NCBI RefSeq assembly: GCF_030818015.1
Contig: NZ_JAUSZX010000001.1
Location: 372,001-436,000, forward strand
Length of the DNA stretch: 64,000 nucleotides
Source of the DNA: Arthrobacter globiformis
GTDB lineage: Bacteria > Actinomycetota > Actinomycetes > Actinomycetales > Micrococcaceae
Direction: 5' to 3'
The notes under the pieces: model-generated
Databases searched by the model: none
What the model was told of the DNA's origin: nothing
What the model saw: only the letters and a program-made list of their open reading frames with translations
Part shown: positions 7,961 to 16,219 of the stretch, one piece after another
Layout of the letters: each line of letters starts with the position of its first letter
Position numbering within the stretch: the stretch's first letter is position 1
Program-made: the position numbers and the translations under genes

Positions 7961-9196
7961 TCAGCGCACCTCCTGCAGTCCGAGGCCGGCGATATCGTCG
8001 GCGTCCATTCCGGCAAGGTCCCGCAGGACCTCGGCCGTGTGCTGGCCCAGTTCCGGGCCCACCCAGCGGACGCGGCCCTCGTGGCCCGGGATCTTCGGCA
8101 CCACGCCGGGGAAGCGGATCAGCTCGGGCTCGTCCTCGATGACCACCTCATGGGTCTGGATCATATCCCGGGCCAGGTAGTGGCGGTCGACGGCGATGCT
8201 CGGGGCGTCGTACACAGGACCGGCGGGAACACCGGCGTCGTCCAGCTTGTCGAGGACTTCGGTGAGGGGCATGCTGCCTGTCCAGGCGGAGATGGCACCG
8301 TTGAGTTCCTCCTCGCGGGCACCGCGGGCCTCCGTCGCGAGGAGGGTGCTGTCCTCGGCGAGGTCGTCGCGGCCGATGGCGCGCATGAGCCGGACGAAGA
8401 CTGAGTTTGAGTTGCCGCCGATGACCACCTCGAGGCCGTCGCCGCACAGGTAGGAACCGGTAGGAACGACGCCGGGCAACGCACCGCCGGTGCGCTGCCG
8501 GATCATGCCGTAGGCGTCATAGTCCGGGACCAGGGATTCGAGCAGGCTGAACACCCCTTCGTAAAGGGCGACGTCGACAACCTGGGAGGCACCCGTCTGC
8601 AGTCCGCGGGCCTTCTGCAGCATGAGCATCAGTGCGCCGATGACGCCGTAGAGGCCGGCGACGGTGTCGCCGACACTGGCTGCCGCCCGGCCGGCGGGCC
8701 GGTCGGGTTCGCCGGTGATGTACCGCAGGCCTGCGAAGGATTCAGCCGAGCTGCCGAAGCCGGCCCGGTTCCTGTACGGGCCGGTCTGGCCGTAGCCGGA
8801 GATCCGCACCATCACGAGTTCGGGGTTGAGTTCCTGCAGCACGTCCGGGCCGAGGCCCCACTTCTCGAGCGTGCCGGGACGGAAGTTTTCGATGACCACG
8901 TCGCACTGGGCGGCGATCTTCTTGACCGCCTCGCGTCCCGCCTCGGAGCGGAGGTCCAGCGCCACGGACTTCTTGTTGCGGCCGATGGTGCGGAACAGCA
9001 TGGAGGTGGTGCCGCGGGTCTTGCGCCAGTCGCGCAGTTCGTCACCGCCCTGCGGCTTTTCGATTTTGATGACCTCTGCGCCGAAGTCACCGAAGAGGCG
9101 GGCGGCGAACGGGGCGGCGATGAAGCTGCCCAGCTCGAGCACGCGGATGCCGCGGAGCGGGAGGGCGTTGCCCTCGATGTGTAGTTCGTCAGTCAT
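7961..9196 (-). CDS. CaiB/BaiF-type (family III) CoA-transferase
   Basis: 411 residues from ATG 9196 (MTDELHIEGNALPLRGIRVLELGSF). Typical features: FGAEVIKIEKPQGGDELRDW, ALDLRSEAGREAVKKIAAQCDVVIENFRPG and ASVGDTVAGLYGVIGAL, which carries the catalytic Asp that forms the acyl-anhydride/CoA-ester intermediates. The enzyme should activate a carboxylic acid by CoA transfer. It is first in the operon leading to the HMG-CoA-lyase-like gene, so it probably activates the acid that the lyase then cleaves. The 165 bp upstream to the divergent transglycosylase gene should hold the operon promoter. Confidence 0.93.
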   Translation of the reverse strand: MTDELHIEGNALPLRGIRVLELGSFIAAPFAARLFGDFGAEVIKIEKPQGGDELRDWRKTRGTTSMLFRTIGRNKKSVALDLRSEAGREAVKKIAAQCDVVIENFRPGTLEKWGLGPDVLQELNPELVMVRISGYGQTGPYRNRAGFGSSAESFAGLRYITGEPDRPAGRAAASVGDTVAGLYGVIGALMLMLQKARGLQTGASQVVDVALYEGVFSLLESLVPDYDAYGMIRQRTGGALPGVVPTGSYLCGDGLEVVIGGNSNSVFVRLMRAIGRDDLAEDSTLLATEARGAREEELNGAISAWTGSMPLTEVLDKLDDAGVPAGPVYDAPSIAVDRHYLARDMIQTHEVVIEDEPELIRFPGVVPKIPGHEGRVRWVGPELGQHTAEVLRDLAGMDADDIAGLGLQEVR

Positions 9197-9360
9197 GTCA
9201 GTCCTGCCTGCGCTCTTGGCGCCGAGTTTCCCATTCTGTGGGAAGTGCTTGTCATTAGGCGGAGAAACGATAGCAGGGCAGTGTGAGCTGCGCAACAGGG
9301 TTGTGACGCCTTTGTGGGCCGTTTAGGCATTCGCGGACTGCTGCCGGGTTAGGCTGTTCC

Positions 9361-10152
9361 GTGCTTCGTCTGAAACGCCTTGCGGTTCTTAGCCTTTTCG
9401 CGTTCTGCGCCATTACTGCGTGCGCGTTCTGGCTCCTCGGCGCGACCAATGCGGGCGTGCCCGGCGCGGGGAACGCCGGCGCGGGGGTGCGTGCAGCCCG
9501 GCCGGCCCCGCCGCAGATGGCGGGAAAGTTCGTGCCGTTGGCAAGTGGCAGTGCGCACGCCGTGAACATCACCAGGACCGTCGACCAGGGCTGGTTGGCA
9601 CGCACCGCCGCGCGGACAGGAATCCCCGCGCGGGCCCTACGGGCGTACGTCGCCGCGGCCGGCATGGCGGATGCCGCAGCGCCGGCGTGCCGGATCGGCT
9701 GGAACACGGTGGCCGCCGTCGGGTTTGTCGAATCTGCGCACGGCGCCCTCGGGGGAGGCCGCCTCACGGCTTCGGGGGACGTGAGCGGGCCGATCGTCGG
9801 CCCCGGCCTTAACGGCGACGGCTTCGCTGCCATTGCCGATACCGACGGCGGCGCATTGGACGGCGACGCCGTCTGGGACCGGGCCGTCGGACCCATGCAG
9901 TTCATCCCCTCCACGTGGAAGCTGGCAGGGCGGGATGGCAACGGGGATGGTGTGGCCGACCCGCACAATATTGACGACGCCGCCCTCAGTGCGGCCGGCT
10001 ATCTGTGCGCGGGCGGCCGGGATCTCACCACGTCCCAGGGGTGGAGTGACGCCATCTGGTCCTACAACCAGTCCGAGGCCTACCTGGGCCAAGTGGGCGA
10101 GAAGGCTGTTCAGTATGTGGAGCAGGCCGGTAGCGACTGGCGGACTGACTGA
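9361..10152 (+). CDS. Secreted or anchored lytic transglycosylase-like protein
   Basis: 263 residues from a GTG start at 9361. One N-terminal hydrophobic segment (LAVLSLFAFCAITACAFWLLGA) acts as signal or anchor, then an SLT-like domain. AVGFVESAHGALGG carries the candidate catalytic Glu, followed by GPMQFIPSTWKLAGRDGNGDG, DPHNIDDAALSAAGYLC and WSYNQSEAYLGQV, the standard downstream motifs. It would cleave the glycan strand of peptidoglycan at the cell surface. Monocistronic, divergent from the CaiB operon. Confidence 0.88.
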   Translation: MLRLKRLAVLSLFAFCAITACAFWLLGATNAGVPGAGNAGAGVRAARPAPPQMAGKFVPLASGSAHAVNITRTVDQGWLARTAARTGIPARALRAYVAAAGMADAAAPACRIGWNTVAAVGFVESAHGALGGGRLTASGDVSGPIVGPGLNGDGFAAIADTDGGALDGDAVWDRAVGPMQFIPSTWKLAGRDGNGDGVADPHNIDDAALSAAGYLCAGGRDLTTSQGWSDAIWSYNQSEAYLGQVGEKAVQYVEQAGSDWRTD

Positions 10153-10259
10153 GGATTCCGGTCACGGCGCTGTTCTGCGGCGCGGACTCGGTGAAGGGGC
10201 GGACCGACGCCCCCCGAGCCGACGCCCGTCGAAACCAGGTTCCAGAGGCCGGCGCGTCC

Positions 10260-10844
10260 TTAGTCCGCGAGGATCTGGTAGAGGGCCCGGCGCGTCTCAT
10301 CGATCTTTTCCATTGCGGCGGCGCGCTGTTCGTCGGTTGCCGCGAACCGGAACTGATGAATGACTCCCATGAGCTTTTCAACGCTCTGGTGGAACGCGGG
10401 TCCTGACTCCTCGGCACTGGTGTTCCAGGCCCGGTCGAGTTCTTCGGCGTGGTCAGCCACATACTCGCGCCCCTGGTCGGTGAGGGCGAATTCAGTCCGG
10501 CGGCCGTCGCCTACCGGTGCGATGAGTTCCTCGTCAACGAGTTGCTGGAGCGTCGGGTAGACGGAGCCGGGGCTGGGGCGCCAGGCACCGGAGGATTTCT
10601 CGGCGACTGTTTTGATGATTCCGTAGCCGTTGGACGGAGCTTCCGCCAGGAGCGAGAGGATCGCGGAGCGGACGTCACCCCTGTTGGCCCGGCGTGAACC
10701 GCCGGGGCCAAAGCCCGGGCCGAATCCGCGGCCGGGGCCAAACCTGCCGTGGCCGTGCGGCCCGCGCCGGCTCCTTCCCCGCTCGAAGCGTCCCGCTTCG
10801 GGGCCGAAATCCGAAAATCTGTTGTGGTCGTGAATGCCTTTCAT
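10260..10844 (-). CDS. PadR-family transcriptional regulator
   Basis: 194 residues. The first ~50 form an unusual Gly/Arg/Phe-rich low-complexity tail (RRGPHGHGRFGPGRG and further GFGPGFGPGG). Then comes the PadR winged helix (RSAILSLLAEAPSNGYGIIK, WRPSPGSVYPTLQQLVDEELIAPV) and a C-terminal dimerisation helix. ATG at 10844. The basic disordered tail may help DNA binding. PadR proteins usually repress themselves and a nearby transporter; no partner is adjacent. A candidate operator lies 53 bp upstream. Confidence 0.9.
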   Translation of the reverse strand: MKGIHDHNRFSDFGPEAGRFERGRSRRGPHGHGRFGPGRGFGPGFGPGGSRRANRGDVRSAILSLLAEAPSNGYGIIKTVAEKSSGAWRPSPGSVYPTLQQLVDEELIAPVGDGRRTEFALTDQGREYVADHAEELDRAWNTSAEESGPAFHQSVEKLMGVIHQFRFAATDEQRAAAMEKIDETRRALYQILAD

Positions 10845-10896
10845 GGGGCATCATCCTTCCGTTGAGGTGCTCGCTCCGATCTGAAGCGATACTCAA

Positions 10897-10916
10897 CGAT
10901 ATATCGACACATATCG
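10897..10916. promoter_or_regulatory. Candidate PadR operator
   Basis: Imperfect inverted repeat CGATAT-TCGACACA-TATCG in an AT-rich patch just upstream of the PadR gene. Its arms (CGATAT/ATATCG) sit in the promoter zone. This is expected for an autoregulating PadR protein, but the assignment is inferred from position and symmetry only. Confidence 0.5.
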
Positions 10917-10988
10917 GCCGTCAACAGTTTTGATGCGCATGCAGGCTGGCGATCTGCGTGCGGCGATGGACCGCCTTTAAGCGTCGCC

Positions 10989-11497
10989 TTAGGCTTCGCC
11001 CCGCCGGCTCACCATCTCGTTGATCCAGGTGGGCGCGAAAGGTGACGTGCAGTTCGGCGGGGTCGGGTAGTCCTTCAGTACTTCCAGCCGTTCGCCGATG
11101 TCGATGGCCCGGGCGCGGTGGTCTGAGTGCTCGATGCCGATCTGGGCCAGGGCGTGGTTCATCGCCCACTGCAGGCGGTCCGGGGCGTCCTTCATTTCCG
11201 CCTCGATGGTGTCCAGCAGCCCTGGCAAGTCGAGCACTGCAGGCTTTTTCGCGACCCGCTCCGTGGTCAGGGCCCAGCCGGCGCTCGCGACCACCGGGTC
11301 CGCGTCTTCAGTCCAGGCGACGCGCAGCTGTTCGGCATGCGGGCTCTTCTTCACCACGTAGTTCACCAGCCAGTCATGCACCTTGGGGGCCCGGGCCTGG
11401 CGCAGCATGGCGTCCAGTTCCGGTTCACCGCGCGCATTTTCAGGTCCTCAAGCGCGGCCAGCTCGGCCATCAAACCGTCAGTTGTCGTCTCCGCCAT
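10989..11497 (-). pseudogene. DNA alkylation repair (AlkD/HEAT-like) protein, internal deletion
   Basis: The N-terminus from ATG 11497 (MAETTTDGLMAELAALEDLKMRAVN) is followed at about 11418-11430 by a frame change. The body then continues in another frame as ELDAMLRQARAPKVHDWLVNY and ends with a full C-terminus (LEVLKDYPTPPNCTSPFAP, WINEMVSRRGEA). The resemblance is to actinobacterial HEAT-repeat proteins annotated as DNA alkylation repair. About 60-70 codons appear to be missing at the junction, judged from the remembered family length. The C-terminal piece alone might be translated from an internal start, but it lacks the N-terminal helices. Broken unless the gap is an assembly error. Confidence 0.75.
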
Positions 11498-11663
11498 TAC
11501 TGCTCCTGCTCGCCGGCTGCCGTTCCCTCGCATTGTACGGTGGCGGTACTGAGCTGCACTGGCCCACTGCCTGCAGAGTTCGTTCACTTGCAGGGCGGCT
11601 GCGGTTCGCTTCCGGCCCTTAGCCTGTCCCGGGAAAGCCGGTGGACAGACTCAAGGAGAAGTC

Positions 11664-12366
11664 ATGCGATCAATTAAATGCCGTGCCCTGGCCGGTGTAG
11701 GTGCAGCCCTGGTGGCGGGGTCCCTGCTGGCACCGCCAGCACACGCCGTGAACGACCGGGCCGCTGCAAAGGGCACGTTCAGCTTTGCCGTTATCGGCGA
11801 CGTCCCCTACCGCGATGCGGAATTCCACGCGTTCCCGTCCTACATCCAGGACATCAACGCCCACAGGGAACTTTCCTTCGTGGCGGGCAGGGCTCGGCAA
11901 CCCCGCACCCACCTCCGAGCAGGTGAAAGAGGTCCGGGACCGCACCGCCGCGGACACTAAGGAACTCACCGAGACGTTCCGGAAGGCCCGCGAGAACGAC
12001 GACCGCGCCGTCGTCGTCATGACCCAAGCCGACATGTTCGACCCGACCGTCACGGCCCCCACGCAGGAGAACTACAGCGCCTTCACGCCGCTGGTCCAGA
12101 CCCTGATCCGCGAATCCAACGCCTTCGGAGGCCCGGTGTACCTGATCAACGGCGACAGCCACGTCTACAACCAGGACCACCCGCTGGCGGCCGGCTCCCC
12201 GTGGCTGGACTTCTACGGCCAGGACACGGCCGCGAAGAATCTGACCAGGGTCACCGTTGACGGATGGGACAACACCAAGGACTGGCTCAAAGTCACCACC
12301 ACCAAGGCAGGCGCACCCGGCGTCCTGTCCTTTGAACGGATCCCCTTCACCAACGCCGCGTCCTGA
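11664..12366 (+). pseudogene. Secreted metallophosphatase, internal deletion with frame change
   Basis: RBS AAGGAG, then ATG 11664. A signal peptide (LAGVGAALVAGSLLAPPAHA) is followed by the start of a calcineurin-like phosphoesterase (FSFAVIGDVPYRDAEFHAFP with the first metal Asp), which stops making sense after LSFVA. In the next frame, from about 11892, the end of the same family resumes: GNPAPTSEQVKEV, AVVVMTQADMFDP and VYLINGDSHVYNQDHPL (the metal-binding GDSH motif). The section that normally holds GDIK/GDNE and the second half of the metal site is absent, an estimated ~100 codons. Not functional as written. Confidence 0.85.
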
Positions 12367-12439
12367 GTGTTCCAATGGAGGACGGGCCATGGACTAAGGT
12401 CGAAGCAAAACATCCCGGAAAGGCGGTCCCTGCCGGCCC

Positions 12440-13594
12440 ATGAGTGCGCCCGGATACCTCGCGGCTTCGATACCCCCGCGGATGGCCATGGCCGGCTCCG
12501 CTGTGGCGATCCCCATCCTCGCTGTGCAGCAAATGAACGATGTTGGGATCGGGGGTGCGCTGGTGGCGGTGTCCCTCGGTCCGAGCGTCCTCGCCGCGCC
12601 GCTGGCAGGTGCCGCGCTTGACCGGGCCCGGCGCCCCGCCCTGCTTGTGGCCGCATCCGGAGTGCTTACCGCCTTGGCCTTCGCCGCAACCGCATTCCTC
12701 GGCCAGCTCCCGCTGCCGCTCGTGTTCGCCTGCCTGGCTGTGGCGGGGGCAGCCTCACCCTTCTACATGGGGGGACTTTCCAGCTTCGTCGCCGATGTGA
12801 TCCCCGACGGCCGCCGGGCGTTTGCCTTCGATGCCCTTTCCTACAATGTCTCAGCCGTCGCGGGACCGGCCTTCGTGGCCATCATGGCTGTTGTCCTTCC
12901 CGCCCCGGCCGCGCTCGCGGTGCTGTCCGCCACCGCCGCCGCAGGCGCAGTGAGTGTTGCTGTCATCGGGCTGAAGCCGCACTCAGCGCCAAGGGTTTCG
13001 CCGTGGGAGGCAGTCGCTGCCGGGCTGCACCGGATCTTCAGCCACCGCCCTCTGGCGGTGGTCACCGCTGCCTCCACGCTGACCCAGTTTGGCCAGGGCG
13101 GACTGGCGATCGCCGCCGTCGCCCTCTCGATCGAACGGATCGGCTCACCCAGCGACGGCGCGCTCGTGGTGACCTCCTTCGCAGTCGGCAGCCTGCTGGG
13201 GGCGCTGTGCGAGACGGTCCGTCCCAGCCGGGCACGGCCGCACGCCGTCATGATGGCCGGCTTCCTCGCCACTGGCCTGCTGACAGTCGGCGCCGCGGCG
13301 GACATCGGGACGGCCTGGACCGTCGTCGCCATCGGCCTGTCCGGCGTCTTCACTGCATCCACGGCCGCCGCGATGCTCTTCCTGCGCAACCATCTGAGTC
13401 CGCCCCACCTCAGGTCCCAGATCTTCACCGTCGGCGCGGGCTTTCGCGCCAGCGCCTCAGCCGGCGGCGCAGCCCTGGCCGCCTCCGCCACAGGATTCGG
13501 CGGCGCACTCAGCCTTGTTGTGGTCGGTGCCGTCTGGGTTGTGTCAGCGGCGCTGATGGCCGCCTACCCAAGAGGGGTCCAGGCCGAAGCCTAA
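12440..13594 (+). CDS. MFS transporter
   Basis: 384 residues, ~11-12 hydrophobic segments, inner membrane. The cytoplasmic loop between helices 2 and 3 carries a degenerate motif A (GAALDRARRPALL), and a second Arg-rich loop is at the midpoint. The family (drug/sugar efflux-type major facilitator) is clear from overall pattern; the substrate is not predictable. ATG at 12440; no strong ribosome site. Stands alone between the broken metallophosphatase and the CNNM pair. Confidence 0.85.
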   Translation: MSAPGYLAASIPPRMAMAGSAVAIPILAVQQMNDVGIGGALVAVSLGPSVLAAPLAGAALDRARRPALLVAASGVLTALAFAATAFLGQLPLPLVFACLAVAGAASPFYMGGLSSFVADVIPDGRRAFAFDALSYNVSAVAGPAFVAIMAVVLPAPAALAVLSATAAAGAVSVAVIGLKPHSAPRVSPWEAVAAGLHRIFSHRPLAVVTAASTLTQFGQGGLAIAAVALSIERIGSPSDGALVVTSFAVGSLLGALCETVRPSRARPHAVMMAGFLATGLLTVGAAADIGTAWTVVAIGLSGVFTASTAAAMLFLRNHLSPPHLRSQIFTVGAGFRASASAGGAALAASATGFGGALSLVVVGAVWVVSAALMAAYPRGVQAEA

Positions 13595-13643
13595 GTTGGC
13601 ACCCCAGAACGGCACAGAAACACCCGATATAGTGGAGGGCACT

Positions 13644-13730
13644 ATGGACGACCCTCCTTCACATATGCCCTGGCCCCTCACCCATTCGACCGGCAAGCCG
13701 GTCAGTACGGGAGAGGGGCGCCCCCAATGA
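13644..13730 (+). CDS. Possible 28-codon leader peptide coupled to the CNNM gene
   Basis: ATG 13644 lies 5 bp after GGAGGG, a strong ribosome site. The 28-codon frame (MDDPPSHMPWPLTHSTGKPV...) ends with TGA overlapping the CNNM start as ATGA at 13727. The main gene itself has only a modest ribosome site (GAGAGGGG), so coupled translation is plausible. The peptide is Pro-rich (PWPL), which could pause ribosomes. No homology is known to me; it may be chance. Confidence 0.4.
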   Translation: MDDPPSHMPWPLTHSTGKPVSTGEGRPQ

Positions 13731-15088
13731 ATGAATGGATCATGATCGGGATCGGCCTGATCCTGACAGTCGGCACCGGATTCTTCGTCGCATCCGAGTT
13801 TGCCCTGGTCAATCTTGACCGCAACGACCTGGAAGCGCGCCAGGCCCGGGGCGAGAAACGCCTTGCACCCACCATCAAAGCGCTGAAAATCACCTCGACG
13901 CACCTTTCCGGTGCGCAGCTGGGCATCACCCTCACCACCCTCCTGACCGGTTACACCTTTGAACCTGCCATCAGCAAGCTGCTGAGCGGGCCGCTGACGG
14001 CTGCCGGGTTCCCGGAAGGCCTCGTGCCCGGGGTGGGTGCCGTCGTCGCGATTTTCATCGCCACCATCTTCTCGATGGTGATCGGCGAACTGGTTCCCAA
14101 GAACTTCGCCCTGGCGCTGCCGCTGGCCACCGCCAAGGTGGTGATCCCGTTCCAGACCATGTTCACCACGGTGTTCAAGCCCGTCATCCTCCTGTTCAAC
14201 AACACAGCGAACGCCGTCATCAGGTCCTTCGGCATCGAGCCCAAAGAGGAACTCTCCGGTGCCCGCAGCGCCGAGGAGCTGAGCTCGCTGGTCCGCCGCT
14301 CCGCGCTGGAAGGCGTCCTGGACCTGGACCATGCGGCCCTGCTGCACCGGACACTGCGCTTCTCCGAGCACAGTGCCGCGGATGTTCTGACGCCGCGCGT
14401 GCGGATGACCGCGGTGAACACCGATGACACGGCCGAGCAGATCATCGCGCTGGCCAGTTCCACCGGCTATTCGCGGTTTCCCGTCATCGGCCGCGACCGC
14501 GACGACGTGCTCGGCGTGCTGCACGTCAAGCAGGCGTTCGCCGTAGCCCTCGAGGACCGGGCGGGCGTCCTCGCTGCCGACCTCATGATCGAACCGCTCA
14601 TGGTCCCCGAGTCCATGGGCGTTGACTCCCTCCTGGTGCTGCTCCGCAAGCAGGGCCTCCAGGTGGCCATCGTCTCCGACGAGCACGGCGGAACGGCCGG
14701 CATCGTCACCCTGGAGGATTTGGTTGAGGAGATCGTCGGCGAGCTGGAGGACGAGCACGACCGCGCCCGTGTGGGCGTGGTCCGGATAGGCCGCTCCATC
14801 ACCTTCGACGCTTCGCTGCGGCCGGACGAGCTCCTGGACCGGACCGGCATCGCCGTCCCCGACGGCGAGGACTACGACACCGTGGCCGGTTTCGTCACGG
14901 ACCAGCTGGACCGCATCCCTGAACTCGGCGACGAGGTGGCCATTGACGGCGGCACCCTCCGCGTGGAGCGGGTGGCCGGCACGCACGTCGAGCGCCTCAA
15001 ATTCACGCCCGAGGAATCGGCGGAGCCGCCCAGGAGTGTCCACGACCGGATCATCGACAGCCTGACCCAGGAGCTGACCCATGAGTGA
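13727..15088 (+). CDS. CNNM/CorC-HlyC family membrane protein (Mg2+ transport-type), long form
   Basis: 453 residues: N-terminal DUF21 (CNNM) transmembrane domain ~1-190 (ASEFALVNLDRNDLEARQA, GAQLGITLTTLLTG, GELVPKNFALALP), a CBS pair ~200-335 (VLTPRVRMTAVN; EHGGTAGIVTLEDLVEEIVGE) and a C-terminal CorC_HlyC domain ~345-430. Proteins of this type move Mg2+ or Co2+ across the cytoplasmic membrane. The stop overlaps the start of the next paralogue by 8 bp, so the two are co-translated and probably form a hetero-oligomer. Confidence 0.92.
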   Translation: MNEWIMIGIGLILTVGTGFFVASEFALVNLDRNDLEARQARGEKRLAPTIKALKITSTHLSGAQLGITLTTLLTGYTFEPAISKLLSGPLTAAGFPEGLVPGVGAVVAIFIATIFSMVIGELVPKNFALALPLATAKVVIPFQTMFTTVFKPVILLFNNTANAVIRSFGIEPKEELSGARSAEELSSLVRRSALEGVLDLDHAALLHRTLRFSEHSAADVLTPRVRMTAVNTDDTAEQIIALASSTGYSRFPVIGRDRDDVLGVLHVKQAFAVALEDRAGVLAADLMIEPLMVPESMGVDSLLVLLRKQGLQVAIVSDEHGGTAGIVTLEDLVEEIVGELEDEHDRARVGVVRIGRSITFDASLRPDELLDRTGIAVPDGEDYDTVAGFVTDQLDRIPELGDEVAIDGGTLRVERVAGTHVERLKFTPEESAEPPRSVHDRIIDSLTQELTHE

Positions 15089-16124
15089 GTATCTTCCGGG
15101 CATCATCTGGCTTGCCGTCCTGCTGGTGGTCAACGCCTTCTTCGTCGGCGCCGAGTTTGCCGTCATCTCCGCCCGCCGGTCACAGATCGAGCCCAAGGCG
15201 GAGGCGGACAGCAAGGCCGCGAAAACCACGCTGTGGGCGATGGAACATGCCACGCTCATGCTGGCCACCAGCCAGCTGGGCATCACGGTCTGTTCGCTGG
15301 TGATCCTGAATGTCTCCGAACCGGCGATCCACCACCTGCTGGAGATCCCGCTGGGCCTGACATCCCTCTCCGGGGAAGCCATCGGAATCATTGCCTTCGT
15401 CGCGGCGCTGCTGCTGGTGACCTTCCTGCACGTGGTCCTCGGCGAGATGGTCCCGAAGAACATCTCGTTCTCGGTCCCCACCCGCGCCGCGCTCATCCTG
15501 GCCCCGCCGCTGGTGATGGTGGCGCGCGTGTTCAAACCGGTCATCTGGACGCTGAACGGCATCGCCAACTCCATCCTCCGCCTGTTCCGGGTGGAGCCCA
15601 AGGACGAGGCCACCAGCGCCTACACCCTGGACGAGGTGGCCAACATTGTGGAGCAGTCCACAAGGGAAGGCGTCCTGACCGACAATACCGGTGCCCTCAC
15701 GGCAGCCTTCGAGTTCACGGAAAAGACCGTTGCCGACGTCGAGGTTCCCATCGCCAAGATGGTGCTCCTGCCGGCGTCGTCGACGCCGGCAGACATCCAG
15801 CGGGCGGTCGCCGAGCACGGTTACTCCCGTTACATCCTGACTGACGGCGACGGCGACCCCTCCGGTTACCTTCACCTGAAGGACGTCATGGACCTCACCA
15901 CAGCGGAGAAGTTCAGCCGTCCCGTCCCGGAGAAACGCATCCGCCGGTTGGCCTCGACCTTCCGCGGCAGCGAGCTGGAAGATGCCCTGGCCACCATGCG
16001 CCGCACCGGAGCCCACGTGGCAAGGGTCTTCGACGCGCGGGGGAACACCACCGGCGTGCTGTTCCTCGAGGACATCATCGAGGAGTTGGTGGGCGAAGTG
16101 CAGGACGCCACCAGCAGCTCCTAA
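15081..16124 (+). CDS. CNNM family membrane protein, short form lacking the CorC domain
   Basis: 347 residues with DUF21 ~1-185 (GAEFAVISARRSQIEPKAEA, TSQLGITVCSLVIL, GEMVPKNISFSVP) and a CBS pair ~200-335 (VEVPIAKMVLLPASS; GNTTGVLFLEDIIEELVGE). It ends right after the second CBS domain, whereas its partner upstream has a further C-terminal CorC_HlyC domain. The long/short tandem is common in actinobacteria and suggests a heteromeric transporter. ATG 15081 sits inside the end of the upstream gene. Confidence 0.92.
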   Translation: MSEYLPGIIWLAVLLVVNAFFVGAEFAVISARRSQIEPKAEADSKAAKTTLWAMEHATLMLATSQLGITVCSLVILNVSEPAIHHLLEIPLGLTSLSGEAIGIIAFVAALLLVTFLHVVLGEMVPKNISFSVPTRAALILAPPLVMVARVFKPVIWTLNGIANSILRLFRVEPKDEATSAYTLDEVANIVEQSTREGVLTDNTGALTAAFEFTEKTVADVEVPIAKMVLLPASSTPADIQRAVAEHGYSRYILTDGDGDPSGYLHLKDVMDLTTAEKFSRPVPEKRIRRLASTFRGSELEDALATMRRTGAHVARVFDARGNTTGVLFLEDIIEELVGEVQDATSSS

Positions 16125-16160
16125 ACGACCCTGGAAACCGGCGAACCTCAACACAACGAA

Positions 16161-16198
16161 GTCCGGTGGCTGGCGGCTGGTGCCGCCGGCCACCGGAC
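16161..16198. terminator. Bidirectional terminator hairpin
   Basis: Strong GC inverted repeat with outer arms GTCCGGTGGC and GCCACCGGAC and inner arms GGCGGC/GCCGCC. It lies between the convergent CNNM and Fn3 genes. No clear U-tract, as is common in high-GC actinobacteria. Confidence 0.75.
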
Positions 16199-16219
16199 TC
16201 GGTGGTTAATGCTGGTTGT

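Noticed and set aside
13544-15613. 689-codon minus-strand frame
   Set aside because: Longest frame in its region but antisense to the two CNNM genes, which have well-defined domains; composition is shadow-like.
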